Origin: Chitinophaga eiseniae | GTDB taxonomy: Bacteria > Bacteroidota > Bacteroidia > Chitinophagales > Chitinophagaceae | Direction of reading: 5' to 3' | DNA length: 64,000 nt | Assembly: GCF_012641265.1 (NCBI RefSeq) | Contig: NZ_JABAHZ010000003.1 | Span: 310,001 to 374,000 of the forward strand | Shown here: one piece after another, positions 51,854 to 59,894 of the stretch | Layout of the letters: each line of letters begins with the position of its first letter | Position numbering within the stretch: position 1 is the stretch's first letter | Position numbers and translations under genes: made by a program | Notes under the pieces: generated by a model | Told to the model about the DNA's origin: nothing | The model's input: the letters and a program-made list of their open reading frames with translations, nothing else | The model's database searches: none

Positions 51854-52806
51854 AATGATCCTTTCAGTATTTCACTCAAAACAGCCTGGGCAGCCCATAC
51901 GCGGTTGCCTGCTTCTTCAATCACAATAGATTGAGGACCATCCAGTACTTCGTCTGCAATGACTACATTCCTTCTTACAGGCAAGCAGTGCATCACTTTA
52001 GCGCTATTAGTGAGTGCCAGTTTCTTATTGGTAAATGTCCAGCTGGGATCTGTACAGGTAATTTTACCATAATCATGGTACGACGACCAGTTCTTCACAT
52101 ATACAAAATCCGCATCCTGCAGGGCTTTATCCTGGTCGTATTCAATACGGGCATTACCGGAAAATTTCTCATCCAGCTCATACCCTTTCGGATGAGTAAT
52201 TACGAAGTCTGCTTCTCCCCAGGCATTCATCCATTGGGCAAATGAGTTGGGAACAGCCTGTGGCAACGCCTTTACATGAGGCGCCCAGGTCATCACCACT
52301 TTAGGTTTACGGGCCTGCTGCCAGTTCTCCTTGATGGTAATTACATCCGTTAAACTCTGCAAAGGATGCAGGGTAGCGCTTTCCAGGCTCACCACCGGTA
52401 CCCCGGCATACTTAATAAACTGGTTGATATACTTCTCTGTATAATCTTCTTCTTTATTCTTTAAACCAGGAAAAGTACGGATAGCCATGATATCGAAGTA
52501 CTGCCCCATTACGGCGGCCGCTTCTTTAACGTGTTCGGTAGTATTTCCGTTCATCACTACTCCGTCATTCATTTCCAGCGCCCATCCTTCCTTGTCGATG
52601 TTAAACACAATAGCTTCCATACCCAGGTTCTTCGCTGCAATCTGTGTACTTAACCGTGTTCGCAAACTGGGATTCAGGAATATCATTCCCACTGTTTTAT
52701 GCTGACCTAATTCCTTATCCCTGAAAGGATCTTTCTTGTAGTTCAACGCAATGTCCACCAACCGCGGGACACTGGGAACATCTGCTGTAGAAATAAATTG
52801 TTTCAT
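51850..52806 (-). CDS. argF': N-acyl-L-ornithine carbamoyltransferase, probably succinyl-specific
   Basis: A 318-residue transcarbamylase of the N-acetyl/N-succinylornithine group, not the classical ornithine enzyme. The carbamoyl-phosphate loop reads FLNPSLRTRLSTQ and the catalytic HCLPVRRN is present. In this family Glu92 (acetylornithine enzyme of Xanthomonas) or Pro90 (succinylornithine enzyme of Bacteroides) determines the acyl group, and here position 90 is threonine within NGNTTEHV. Replacing Glu92 by small non-acidic residues is known to switch the Xanthomonas enzyme to succinylornithine, so a succinyl preference is inferred. It transfers carbamoyl to acylated ornithine, giving acyl-citrulline. 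Overlaps argB by four bases. Confidence 0.93.
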   Translation of the reverse strand: MKQFISTADVPSVPRLVDIALNYKKDPFRDKELGQHKTVGMIFLNPSLRTRLSTQIAAKNLGMEAIVFNIDKEGWALEMNDGVVMNGNTTEHVKEAAAVMGQYFDIMAIRTFPGLKNKEEDYTEKYINQFIKYAGVPVVSLESATLHPLQSLTDVITIKENWQQARKPKVVMTWAPHVKALPQAVPNSFAQWMNAWGEADFVITHPKGYELDEKFSGNARIEYDQDKALQDADFVYVKNWSSYHDYGKITCTDPSWTFTNKKLALTNSAKVMHCLPVRRNVVIADEVLDGPQSIVIEEAGNRVWAAQAVLSEILKGSL

Positions 52807-52881
52807 TTCGCTTATAGGCTTTAAACAGGTAGTGGAAAGATTTTAAAGGCACACTACCTGCTATATGTACTGTTTGTATGG

Positions 52882-54009
52882 TTACTTACTTAATTCTTTT
52901 CTGAAAGCGGCGAGGAACTCATCGGCATGTGCTTTGGTCAACGCCAGTGATGGCAGCAAACGGATCACATTAGGTTTGGCTTCACCGGTGAATATCTTAT
53001 GTGTATGCAACAGTTCCTTTCTCACATGCGCCAGTTCTGCAGGTAGCTCAATACCAATCATTAATCCCCGGCCTCTTACTTCTATTACCTTATCAAAAGT
53101 GCGCAGTTGCTCCATCAGGTAAGCGCCAACGGCAGCGGCATTTTCAACCAGCTTTTCTTCCTGGATCACTTCCAGTACGGCCAGTGCTGCGGCACAAGCC
53201 AGGTGATTACCACCAAAAGTGGTACCCAGCATGCCGTATACCGGCTGGAATTTAGGTGCAATACTGATGGCTCCTATCGGAAAACCATTACCCATTCCTT
53301 TAGCCATGCTATAGATATCGGCCTGCACGCCTGCATGATCGTGAGAATAAAACTTACCGCTTCTACCATAACCACACTGTACGGAATCTGCGATAAACAC
53401 CGCATTATGCTGGTCGCATAAAGTCCGGATTGTCCGCAGGAATGATTCGCTCGCTACATTGATACCGCCTACACCCTGTATCCCTTCAATGATCACAGAA
53501 GATACTTCATATTGCTGGAAAGCCTGTTCCAGCGCTGCTTCATCTTCCCATGGCAAAAACACCACGTTGTCGGTTTCATTTACCGGCGCTACAATCTTCG
53601 GATTATCGGTGGCGGCTACTGCCAGGGAAGTTCTGCCGTGAAAGGCTTTTCTGAAAGCAATGATCTTCTTTTTACCGTTGTAAAAAGAAGCCAGTTTCAA
53701 CGCATTTTCATTGGCTTCTGCACCGGAGTTACATAAAAACAGCTGGTAGTCTTCTTTACCGGATACTTTACCCAGCATGGTGGCCAGTTGCTCCTGCAAA
53801 GGCATCTTTACTGAGTTGGAATAAAAACCTACTTTATGCAGCTGGTCTGTTAACCGTTTTACATAATGCGGATGCGTATGACCAATGGAAATTACGGCGT
53901 GTCCACCGTACAGGTCCAGGTATTGTGTTCCCTTATCGTCCCAAACGTTGGATCCAAGGGCTTTTTCTATAATTATATCATTAATAGGATAAACATCAAA
54001 AAGTTTCAT
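52882..54009 (-). CDS. argD: N-acylornithine aminotransferase
   Basis: A 375-residue class III PLP aminotransferase converting N-acylglutamate semialdehyde to N-acylornithine with glutamate as donor. The PLP lysine is K237 in YSMAKGMGNGFPIGAI; other family blocks are FLCNSGAEANENALKLA, AFHGRTSLAVAAT and IADSVQCGYGRSG. The TFGGNHLACAAALAVLE block near the C-terminal domain is typical. It lies between argC (29-base gap) and argF' (75-base gap) in the arginine operon. Bifunctional use in lysine synthesis is possible for ArgD proteins but not shown here. Confidence 0.95.
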   Translation of the reverse strand: MKLFDVYPINDIIIEKALGSNVWDDKGTQYLDLYGGHAVISIGHTHPHYVKRLTDQLHKVGFYSNSVKMPLQEQLATMLGKVSGKEDYQLFLCNSGAEANENALKLASFYNGKKKIIAFRKAFHGRTSLAVAATDNPKIVAPVNETDNVVFLPWEDEAALEQAFQQYEVSSVIIEGIQGVGGINVASESFLRTIRTLCDQHNAVFIADSVQCGYGRSGKFYSHDHAGVQADIYSMAKGMGNGFPIGAISIAPKFQPVYGMLGTTFGGNHLACAAALAVLEVIQEEKLVENAAAVGAYLMEQLRTFDKVIEVRGRGLMIGIELPAELAHVRKELLHTHKIFTGEAKPNVIRLLPSLALTKAHADEFLAAFRKELSK

Positions 54010-54038
54010 GTTGGCGAAAAATTAAAATGGTAAAACAT

Positions 54039-55022
54039 TTAGAATACGATGGACTTCAGTTTCAGTCCCGCCGTTTCATCCAGTCCGCATACCAGGTTCA
54101 TGTTTTGTACGGCCTGGCCGGAAGCGCCTTTCAGCAGGTTATCTTCAATGGAGTGGATCACCAGTTTATCGCCCACTTTTTCCAGTTGAATTAAGCATTT
54201 GTTGGTGTTCACTACCTGCTTCAGGTCTATCTGTTTTTCGCTTACATGGGTAAACGGATGACCGGCGTAAAAATCTTTATACAGCTTTACAGCGGCCTCC
54301 AGTGTTAAGTCGGTGTGCAGGTACGATGTTACCCAGATACCTCTTGGGAAATCGCCCCGTACCGGCACAAAATTAACTTCACCATCGAAGCCCGGCTGCA
54401 AGAGCTGCAGGCTTCGTCGTATTTCTTTCAGATGTTGGTGGCTCAGCACTTTATAAGTAGAAATGTTATTGGCTCTCCAGGTAAAATGAGAAGTGGACTG
54501 GAGGCTTTGTCCCGCGCCGGTAGAACCGGTAATGCCGGTGGTATGTACTGCTGTCAGCAGCCCTGCTTTAGCCAGTGGCAGCAGTCCGAGCTGGATGCCG
54601 GTGGCGAAGCAACCGGGATTGGCAATGTTCTGCGCGGTTTTAATTAAGTCGCGCTGCATTTCCGGCAGTCCATATACAAAAGTCCGTCCTTTCACGGTTT
54701 CGCCTAAACGAAAATCCTGGCTGAGGTCAATTATTTTCACATGGTCTGCTATATCTGTTGCCTCCACGAATTTCTTAGATTCGCCATGGCCCAGGCAGAG
54801 GAACATTACATCAATATCGTTGCTTAGTTCGCCGGTAAATAATTGTTCTGTTTCCCCCAGCAGATCGGCATGTACAGCGTATAGCGGGTTACCTGCATTG
54901 CTACGGCTATGTACATACGAAATGGTTACATCCGGGTGGTTCAATAAAAGCCGGATCATCTCACCGCCTGTATATCCTGCGCCACCGATGATACCTACTT
55001 TTATTTTTTTATCGTTTGCCAT
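54039..55022 (-). CDS. argC: N-acyl-gamma-glutamyl-phosphate reductase
   Basis: A 327-residue NADPH-dependent reductase producing N-acylglutamate semialdehyde. The Rossmann loop is GIIGGAGYTGGEMIRLL, the catalytic cysteine is C138 in ANPGCFATGIQLGLLPL, and the histidine-containing block ending in PVRGDFPRGIWVTSYLHT is typical. Length matches the Bacteroidota/plant type. It starts 11 bases after the argG stop. Whether it prefers acetyl or succinyl substrate follows from the pathway, not from this sequence. Confidence 0.95.
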   Translation of the reverse strand: MANDKKIKVGIIGGAGYTGGEMIRLLLNHPDVTISYVHSRSNAGNPLYAVHADLLGETEQLFTGELSNDIDVMFLCLGHGESKKFVEATDIADHVKIIDLSQDFRLGETVKGRTFVYGLPEMQRDLIKTAQNIANPGCFATGIQLGLLPLAKAGLLTAVHTTGITGSTGAGQSLQSTSHFTWRANNISTYKVLSHQHLKEIRRSLQLLQPGFDGEVNFVPVRGDFPRGIWVTSYLHTDLTLEAAVKLYKDFYAGHPFTHVSEKQIDLKQVVNTNKCLIQLEKVGDKLVIHSIEDNLLKGASGQAVQNMNLVCGLDETAGLKLKSIVF

Positions 55023-55033
55023 TACCTGCTGAT

Positions 55034-56224
55034 TTAGATAGAATTTTTAACCTGGTGCCAGATCATGGTCTGGTTACCGAAAATTTTGCTGAACCCTCTT
55101 ACATCTTCTCCGCTCCAGCCGCTGTTCATTTCACCATATTTACCAAACTTGCTGCTCATCAGGTCGTACGGAGAGTTGATACCGGTTACCTGGAAGCGGT
55201 AAGGCATCAGGGTAACGAATACTTCACCGGTTACATTTTCCTGGGTGTTTTGCAGGAAGGCTTCAATGTCGCGCATTACCGGGTCCATGATCTGGCCTTC
55301 ATGCATGTAGTTGCCGTAGAACTGTGCCAGTTGGTCTTTCCAGCTCAGCTGCCATTTGGTGAGTACATGTTTTTCCAGGGCGTGGTGCGCTTTGATGATC
55401 ACCATTGGTGCAGCAGCTTCAAAGCCTACGCGGCCTTTGATACCGATGATGGTATCACCTACGTGGATATCGCGGCCAATGGCAAACGGACCCGCGAGGG
55501 TTTGTAAATATTGAATGGCTTCAGAAGGGTGACCGAATTGCTGATCGTTCACTGCTTTGAGCTCTCCTTTTTCAAAAGTTAATTTTACTTGTTCTTCGCC
55601 TTGTTTGGTAAGCTGGGTAGGCCAGGCGGCTTCCGGCAGCATACCATTGGAAGTCAGGGTTTCTTTACCTCCTACGGAAGTTCCCCACATACCTTTGTTG
55701 ATGGAGTACATGGCTTTCTCGAAGTTCATGTCTACTCCTTTGGACTTCAGGTAGCTGATTTCTTCTTCGCGGCTCAGCCTCATGTCGCGGATCGGGGTGA
55801 TGATTTCCACACCGGGGATCATGATATGAAATACCATGTCGAAACGTACCTGGTCGTTACCAGCACCGGTGCTACCGTGCGCGACTGCGTCGGCACCTAC
55901 TTCCTTCACATATTCCGCGATGGCCAGTGCCTGGCTCATACGCTCTGCGCTTACGCTCAGTGGATAAGTATTGTTCTTCAGTACGTTACCAAAGATGAGA
56001 TATTTGATTACGCCGTCATAATAAGAACGTATCGCATTAACAGTTTTATGACTTTTAACGCCCAGGTTGTAAGCGCGCTTTTCAATTTCCTGCAGCTCTT
56101 CTTCAGAAAAACCGCCAGTGTTAACGATCACTGAATGCACTTCATATCCTTTCTCTTGGGTCAGATATTTTACGCAATAGGAAGTATCAAGTCCTCCGCT
56201 AAATCCCAGTACTACTTTTTTCAT
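55034..56224 (-). CDS. argG: Argininosuccinate synthase
   Basis: A 396-residue ATP-dependent ligase joining citrulline and aspartate. The PP-loop is GFSGGLDTSYCVKYL at the N terminus; VAHGSTGAGNDQVRFDM and GMWGTSVGGKETL are further family blocks. The start at 56224 (MKKVVLG) follows the SD-poor leader; upstream codons to 56257 are not conserved in character. It is the second gene of the operon, 50 bases behind the GNAT gene. ArgG acting on citrulline fits removal of the acyl group by the ArgE-like enzyme earlier in the pathway. Confidence 0.96.
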   Translation of the reverse strand: MKKVVLGFSGGLDTSYCVKYLTQEKGYEVHSVIVNTGGFSEEELQEIEKRAYNLGVKSHKTVNAIRSYYDGVIKYLIFGNVLKNNTYPLSVSAERMSQALAIAEYVKEVGADAVAHGSTGAGNDQVRFDMVFHIMIPGVEIITPIRDMRLSREEEISYLKSKGVDMNFEKAMYSINKGMWGTSVGGKETLTSNGMLPEAAWPTQLTKQGEEQVKLTFEKGELKAVNDQQFGHPSEAIQYLQTLAGPFAIGRDIHVGDTIIGIKGRVGFEAAAPMVIIKAHHALEKHVLTKWQLSWKDQLAQFYGNYMHEGQIMDPVMRDIEAFLQNTQENVTGEVFVTLMPYRFQVTGINSPYDLMSSKFGKYGEMNSGWSGEDVRGFSKIFGNQTMIWHQVKNSI

Positions 56225-56274
56225 TATGACATCTTTTTTTATAATTCCAGATAACAATATTTACATACCTGTAA

Positions 56275-57054
56275 TCAGAACAGGAAAAATTTCTTTTTAG
56301 ATCCGGTGGCGCCACCTTCTTTTTTGCTGTTGAGCAAAACAAATCTTTTAAAACGCAACCATCGCTCATACAATCTTATATTTCCTTTAAATCTGCGACG
56401 GCGGCGTTCGTGGTGCATGTGCCCGCTGGCGTTGACAGACAGCTGTGGCGTAGCAGGGGTAGCTTCGGCGGCCGCTTTTTCCGCCATTGCCTTTTCTTCT
56501 GCTTCCTTCAGCTTTTCCAGCGGATCGTATAACATGGCTGTGCAGAGACAATTCTTCCGCTGCTTGCTGGTGAGGATATCGAAATTCACACAACTGCGGC
56601 ATCCTTTCCAGAACTCCTCATCATCGGTCAGCTCAGAATACGTTACCGGCTCATAGCCCAGCTCTGAGTTGATTTTCATTACTGCCAACCCAGTCGTTAA
56701 TCCAAAGATTTTAGCCTCAGGATATTTCTCCCTGGACAGTTCAAATATTTTCTTTTTAATCGATTTAGCTACGCCATGGCCCCTGAAAGCGGGGTTTACA
56801 ATAAGACCGGAGTTGGCCACGAATTTCTCATGTCCCCAGGCTTCTATATAGCAGAAACCCACCCAGTCACCTTTGTCCGTAACAGCAATCACGGCTTTAC
56901 CTTCCTGCATTTTCAGCTCTACATAAGCAGGGGAACGTTTTGCAATACCTGTTCCTCTTGCTTTGGCAGATGATTCCATCTCGTCGGTGATGGTATTTGA
57001 ATAGTGAATATCGTCAGGAGTGGCTACCCTAACGATGATATGTTGATTTTCCAA
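56275..57054 (-). CDS. GNAT acyltransferase with Cys-rich/basic tail, candidate N-acylglutamate synthase
   Basis: First gene of the arg operon. The GNAT domain spans about residues 5-140; the acyl-CoA loop is NPAFRGHGVAKSIKKK (R91-G-H-G-V-A). A cysteine group C152-x2-C155-x13-C169-x-C171 follows (CRSCVNFDILT, then KNCLCTA), then a Glu/Ala/Lys helix and a very basic end (HHERRRRRFKG, ending KKKFFLF). The start codon is TTG; an in-frame TAG lies ten codons upstream and there is no ATG between. No ArgA or ArgJ gene is in the window, so this GNAT probably supplies the acylglutamate entry step; that is inference from operon position and known Bacteroidota arg clusters. Confidence 0.85.
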   Translation of the reverse strand: MENQHIIVRVATPDDIHYSNTITDEMESSAKARGTGIAKRSPAYVELKMQEGKAVIAVTDKGDWVGFCYIEAWGHEKFVANSGLIVNPAFRGHGVAKSIKKKIFELSREKYPEAKIFGLTTGLAVMKINSELGYEPVTYSELTDDEEFWKGCRSCVNFDILTSKQRKNCLCTAMLYDPLEKLKEAEEKAMAEKAAAEATPATPQLSVNASGHMHHERRRRRFKGNIRLYERWLRFKRFVLLNSKKEGGATGSKKKFFLF

Positions 57055-57475
57055 CTTTTTAAATTGAAATCGTGAATCAATAAACTACATTGAAATTCCA
57101 TTACTGGAAGGCTCACCGGAGGATTGGGGAATCACGGTGCGATAGCGGCCAATATGTTAGACAAGCGCTATCAAATTCTAGGTCGTCGGGAAAGGAATCT
57201 AAAGACATTGAACCCAACAGAATATACCCCTTTGTTTAAAGCGGGATGATATGCAGAGATGTTGGTATGAGTTGCGGTTTTTTCCAACTTCAGTTCAGCG
57301 TTAAATTGTTATAAATATTGTCTTTAGTTTAGATTATCGGCAAAGTTATAACAATATCTTTTTAAATAGTCGAATTTTTTTTGCCGAAGCAGGAATTTTA
57401 ACAAACCACCTCCCTGGTGTCCGGGTGACACGCAAAAGCAAGTCTTATATATTATCATTTTTTACGTTGAATATG
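57055..57475 (-). promoter_or_regulatory. Promoter and long structured leader of the arginine operon
   Basis: About 420 bases between the fucosidase terminator and the arg operon. On the minus strand TAACTTTG (57348-57341) is a good -7 element, without a TTTG at the exact distance. If used, the leader is about 280 bases long. It contains a stem of GATAGCG (minus 57172-57166) and CGCTATC (57147-57141) plus GC-rich segments around 57110-57140. I recognise no described riboswitch and no clear ARG-box palindrome. Confidence 0.4.
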
Positions 57476-57536
57476 AAAGAGATGGGCGAAGACAAGCACG
57501 GCATAACCCGCTCCTGTCTTCGCCCATCTCTTTTTT
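57476..57536. terminator. Terminator behind the second fucosidase gene
   Basis: AAAGAGATGGGCGAAGACA (57476-57494) pairs exactly with the segment at 57515-57533 over 19 bp. It ends 36 bases from the fucosidase stop. The T-run is good on the plus strand (57531-57536) and modest on the minus strand (TCTCTTTC). Confidence 0.7.
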
Positions 57537-57568
57537 CATACTCACTAAATATATGGGTACCGGGCTCC

Positions 57569-59638
57569 TTACCGGGTAATCACTCCCAGTTCGGCAATTC
57601 CGGCCCAATCCTGCGCGGCGTCTGCCGGCGCTACCGCCACAAAACGGATATAGCGGGCTGCTGTAGCCTTGAAAGGCACATTTTGCTGCACAGGACTATT
57701 TTTAATATTGGCAAACTGCCCGCTGGCCACTGGCTTACCCCAGTTTTTACCATCGGCGCTGGTGTAAAATTCATATCCATATACTATACCGCCCAGGGAT
57801 TCGCCCGTAGCTGGTGTATAGGTAAATCCTTTCAGGGAAAGGGTTTCACCCAGGTCTACCTGGAACTCATGCGGATATTTGGCCGTCGCCTGGCGATCCG
57901 TCAGATATATGGTAGCCTTGTTACCATCTATCGCAGCTCCCGCTTCATGGTCCTTTGCTGCTGCATCGGCCTGTATTACCTGCCATTTGGCAGGCGCCAC
58001 ATCAAAAGCAGCGGTAGCCAGGTCGCTGGCATTACCATTCTTCAGCAACGCCTTCGCTTTTACAGTACCTCCCTTCGGCAAGGATAATTGGGTATTTTTG
58101 TCAAATACGGGCGACTTCACCCCAGGCATGCTGCCATCGGTGGTAAAGTGGATCACCGGATCAGCCGACGCACAGGTAATATTAATATGCCCTGCTTTAT
58201 CCCGGCTGATCTCCGGAGTAGCCAGCACGCCAGGCGCCTTATACAGCTGCACTTCGCTGATCACCGGCGCTGCCTTGGCATCCAGGATATTGATACGCAC
58301 CTGCGTGGTGGTATAATCCGGTAACAGTAATATGCGTTTATGGCCAATAGTGGTTTCCCTCGCCACTTCCTTCATCTTCCCATTTTCCAGTATTTCTACA
58401 CTAAAGGCCTTTACCCGCTGTCCCAGCGCAATGTATTCCTGCAGCACTACACGGTTAAAAGTAACCGGCTTTTTATAGGTCAGGGTAATTGCAGCAGTAG
58501 TGGCATCATCACTGGTAGCCCAATAGGTACTGTTAGTTCCATCGTTGAGGTGGGCTACTTTCACCGCCGCGTTATTGCTCCGCGTATGGGTGGCAGTCAC
58601 CATGGCCTGTTTTGCCAGGTTGTTTTTGAAGGTAGCATCCAGCACGCGGCGCAGCTCCATCAACCGGGTAGAATCGTTTGGATGAATGAGCCCTTCCCGG
58701 TCTACCGGCACATTGAGGATCAGGTTACCATTGCGGCCCACGGAACCATAATAGATATCCAGCAGGTGGGATATTGACTTTACTTTATCGTTGGTATCCG
58801 GACTATAGAACCATCCTGGGCGGATAGACACATCGCATTCGGCAGGGATCCATTGTTCGCCGTCCTCATTACCTTCGTTCAGCGATTTGGTAGGAGGGCC
58901 TCCGGCACCGGGCGTAAAGCCCTTTACATGGAGCGTGCTCCAGTTGGTAGTGCCGGCAATACCATTTTCGTTACCTACCCAGCGGCAACCAGGACCTACA
59001 TCGCTGAAAATAACGGCATTGGGCTGATTCTTATATACTACGCTGTGAAAAAGGTTCCAATCATATGGTTGTTTGATATTGCCCCCATTGGCGCCATCGA
59101 ACCATTGCTCAAACACAGGGCCGTAGCCGGATAACACTTCGTTGAGGGTATTGGCAAATACCTGGTTGTAAGTAGCAGTGCCATATTCGGGGTGATTACG
59201 ATCCCAGGGAGAAAGGTATACACCGAACTTCAACCCGTATTCTTTACAAGCAGCTGAAAGCTCCGCCAGCACATCCCCTTTTCCATCTTTCCAGGCGCTT
59301 TCCCGTACGGTATGCGTGCTGTACTTGCTGGGCCACAAGCAAAAGCCATCATGGTGTTTGGCCGTAATTACAATCCCTTTCATACCAGCCAGTTTGGCGG
59401 TACGTGCCCATTGACGGGCATCCAGGTGAGTGGGATTAAATACTTTCGGGTCTTCATCTCCATGTCCCCACTCTTTATTGGTGAAGGTATTGGGACCAAA
59501 ATGTATGAACATGTAATATTCCATGTCATTCCAGGCCACCTGCGCTTTCGACGGCAAGCTGCCATAGGGTTTGATCTCCTGGGCCATTGCGATATTAAAG
59601 CCCAGCAAACCTGCAAGGAGTAACGTCTTTTTCTTCAT
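57569..59638 (-). CDS. Alpha-L-fucosidase, GH29, with chitobiase-like and F5/8C domains
   Basis: A 689-residue exported enzyme (signal peptide MKKKTLLLAGLLGFNIAMAQ). The GH29 domain covers about 25-340: MEYYMFIHFGPNTFTNKEWG, ITAKHHDGFCLWPSKYSTHT, GVYLSPWDRNHPEYG and the predicted nucleophile D181 in FEQWFDGANG. A discoidin-type part (about 350-470, ATHTRSNNAAVKVAHLNDGT) is followed by a chitobiase C-terminal-like segment (IHFTTDGSMPGVKSPVFD) and a second F5/8 type C domain (about 545-689). Its GHGDEDP and short active-site layout resemble 1,3-/1,4-linkage specific GH29 subgroup B members more than the 45.9-kb protein. It probably acts on branched fucosylated glycans. Confidence 0.92.
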   Translation of the reverse strand: MKKKTLLLAGLLGFNIAMAQEIKPYGSLPSKAQVAWNDMEYYMFIHFGPNTFTNKEWGHGDEDPKVFNPTHLDARQWARTAKLAGMKGIVITAKHHDGFCLWPSKYSTHTVRESAWKDGKGDVLAELSAACKEYGLKFGVYLSPWDRNHPEYGTATYNQVFANTLNEVLSGYGPVFEQWFDGANGGNIKQPYDWNLFHSVVYKNQPNAVIFSDVGPGCRWVGNENGIAGTTNWSTLHVKGFTPGAGGPPTKSLNEGNEDGEQWIPAECDVSIRPGWFYSPDTNDKVKSISHLLDIYYGSVGRNGNLILNVPVDREGLIHPNDSTRLMELRRVLDATFKNNLAKQAMVTATHTRSNNAAVKVAHLNDGTNSTYWATSDDATTAAITLTYKKPVTFNRVVLQEYIALGQRVKAFSVEILENGKMKEVARETTIGHKRILLLPDYTTTQVRINILDAKAAPVISEVQLYKAPGVLATPEISRDKAGHINITCASADPVIHFTTDGSMPGVKSPVFDKNTQLSLPKGGTVKAKALLKNGNASDLATAAFDVAPAKWQVIQADAAAKDHEAGAAIDGNKATIYLTDRQATAKYPHEFQVDLGETLSLKGFTYTPATGESLGGIVYGYEFYTSADGKNWGKPVASGQFANIKNSPVQQNVPFKATAARYIRFVAVAPADAAQDWAGIAELGVITR

Positions 59639-59894
59639 TAACAGCAGTAAATTTCAGATTACGGATGAAAGCGAAGATATACCAGATAATTTTACAGATC
59701 CAATCCCAAATTCCCTATTCATAATTCAATTTTCACCTTCGCATGATATGGAGGCCTGGCGCTTTTTCCACCAGTCCTACCGTTTATCACAAAAATGTAA
59801 GAATATTGTGGGTAGGGATAGTATAGATAAAGCAATTTTTATAAATTTAGTCCCTCCTTAACGTATTAATGTATACGCTGATAAACTTTGAACA

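Noticed and set aside
57425-58087. 220-codon plus-strand open frame at the fucosidase end
   Set aside because: It crosses the terminator hairpin and lies antisense to the GH29 gene; no motif supports it.
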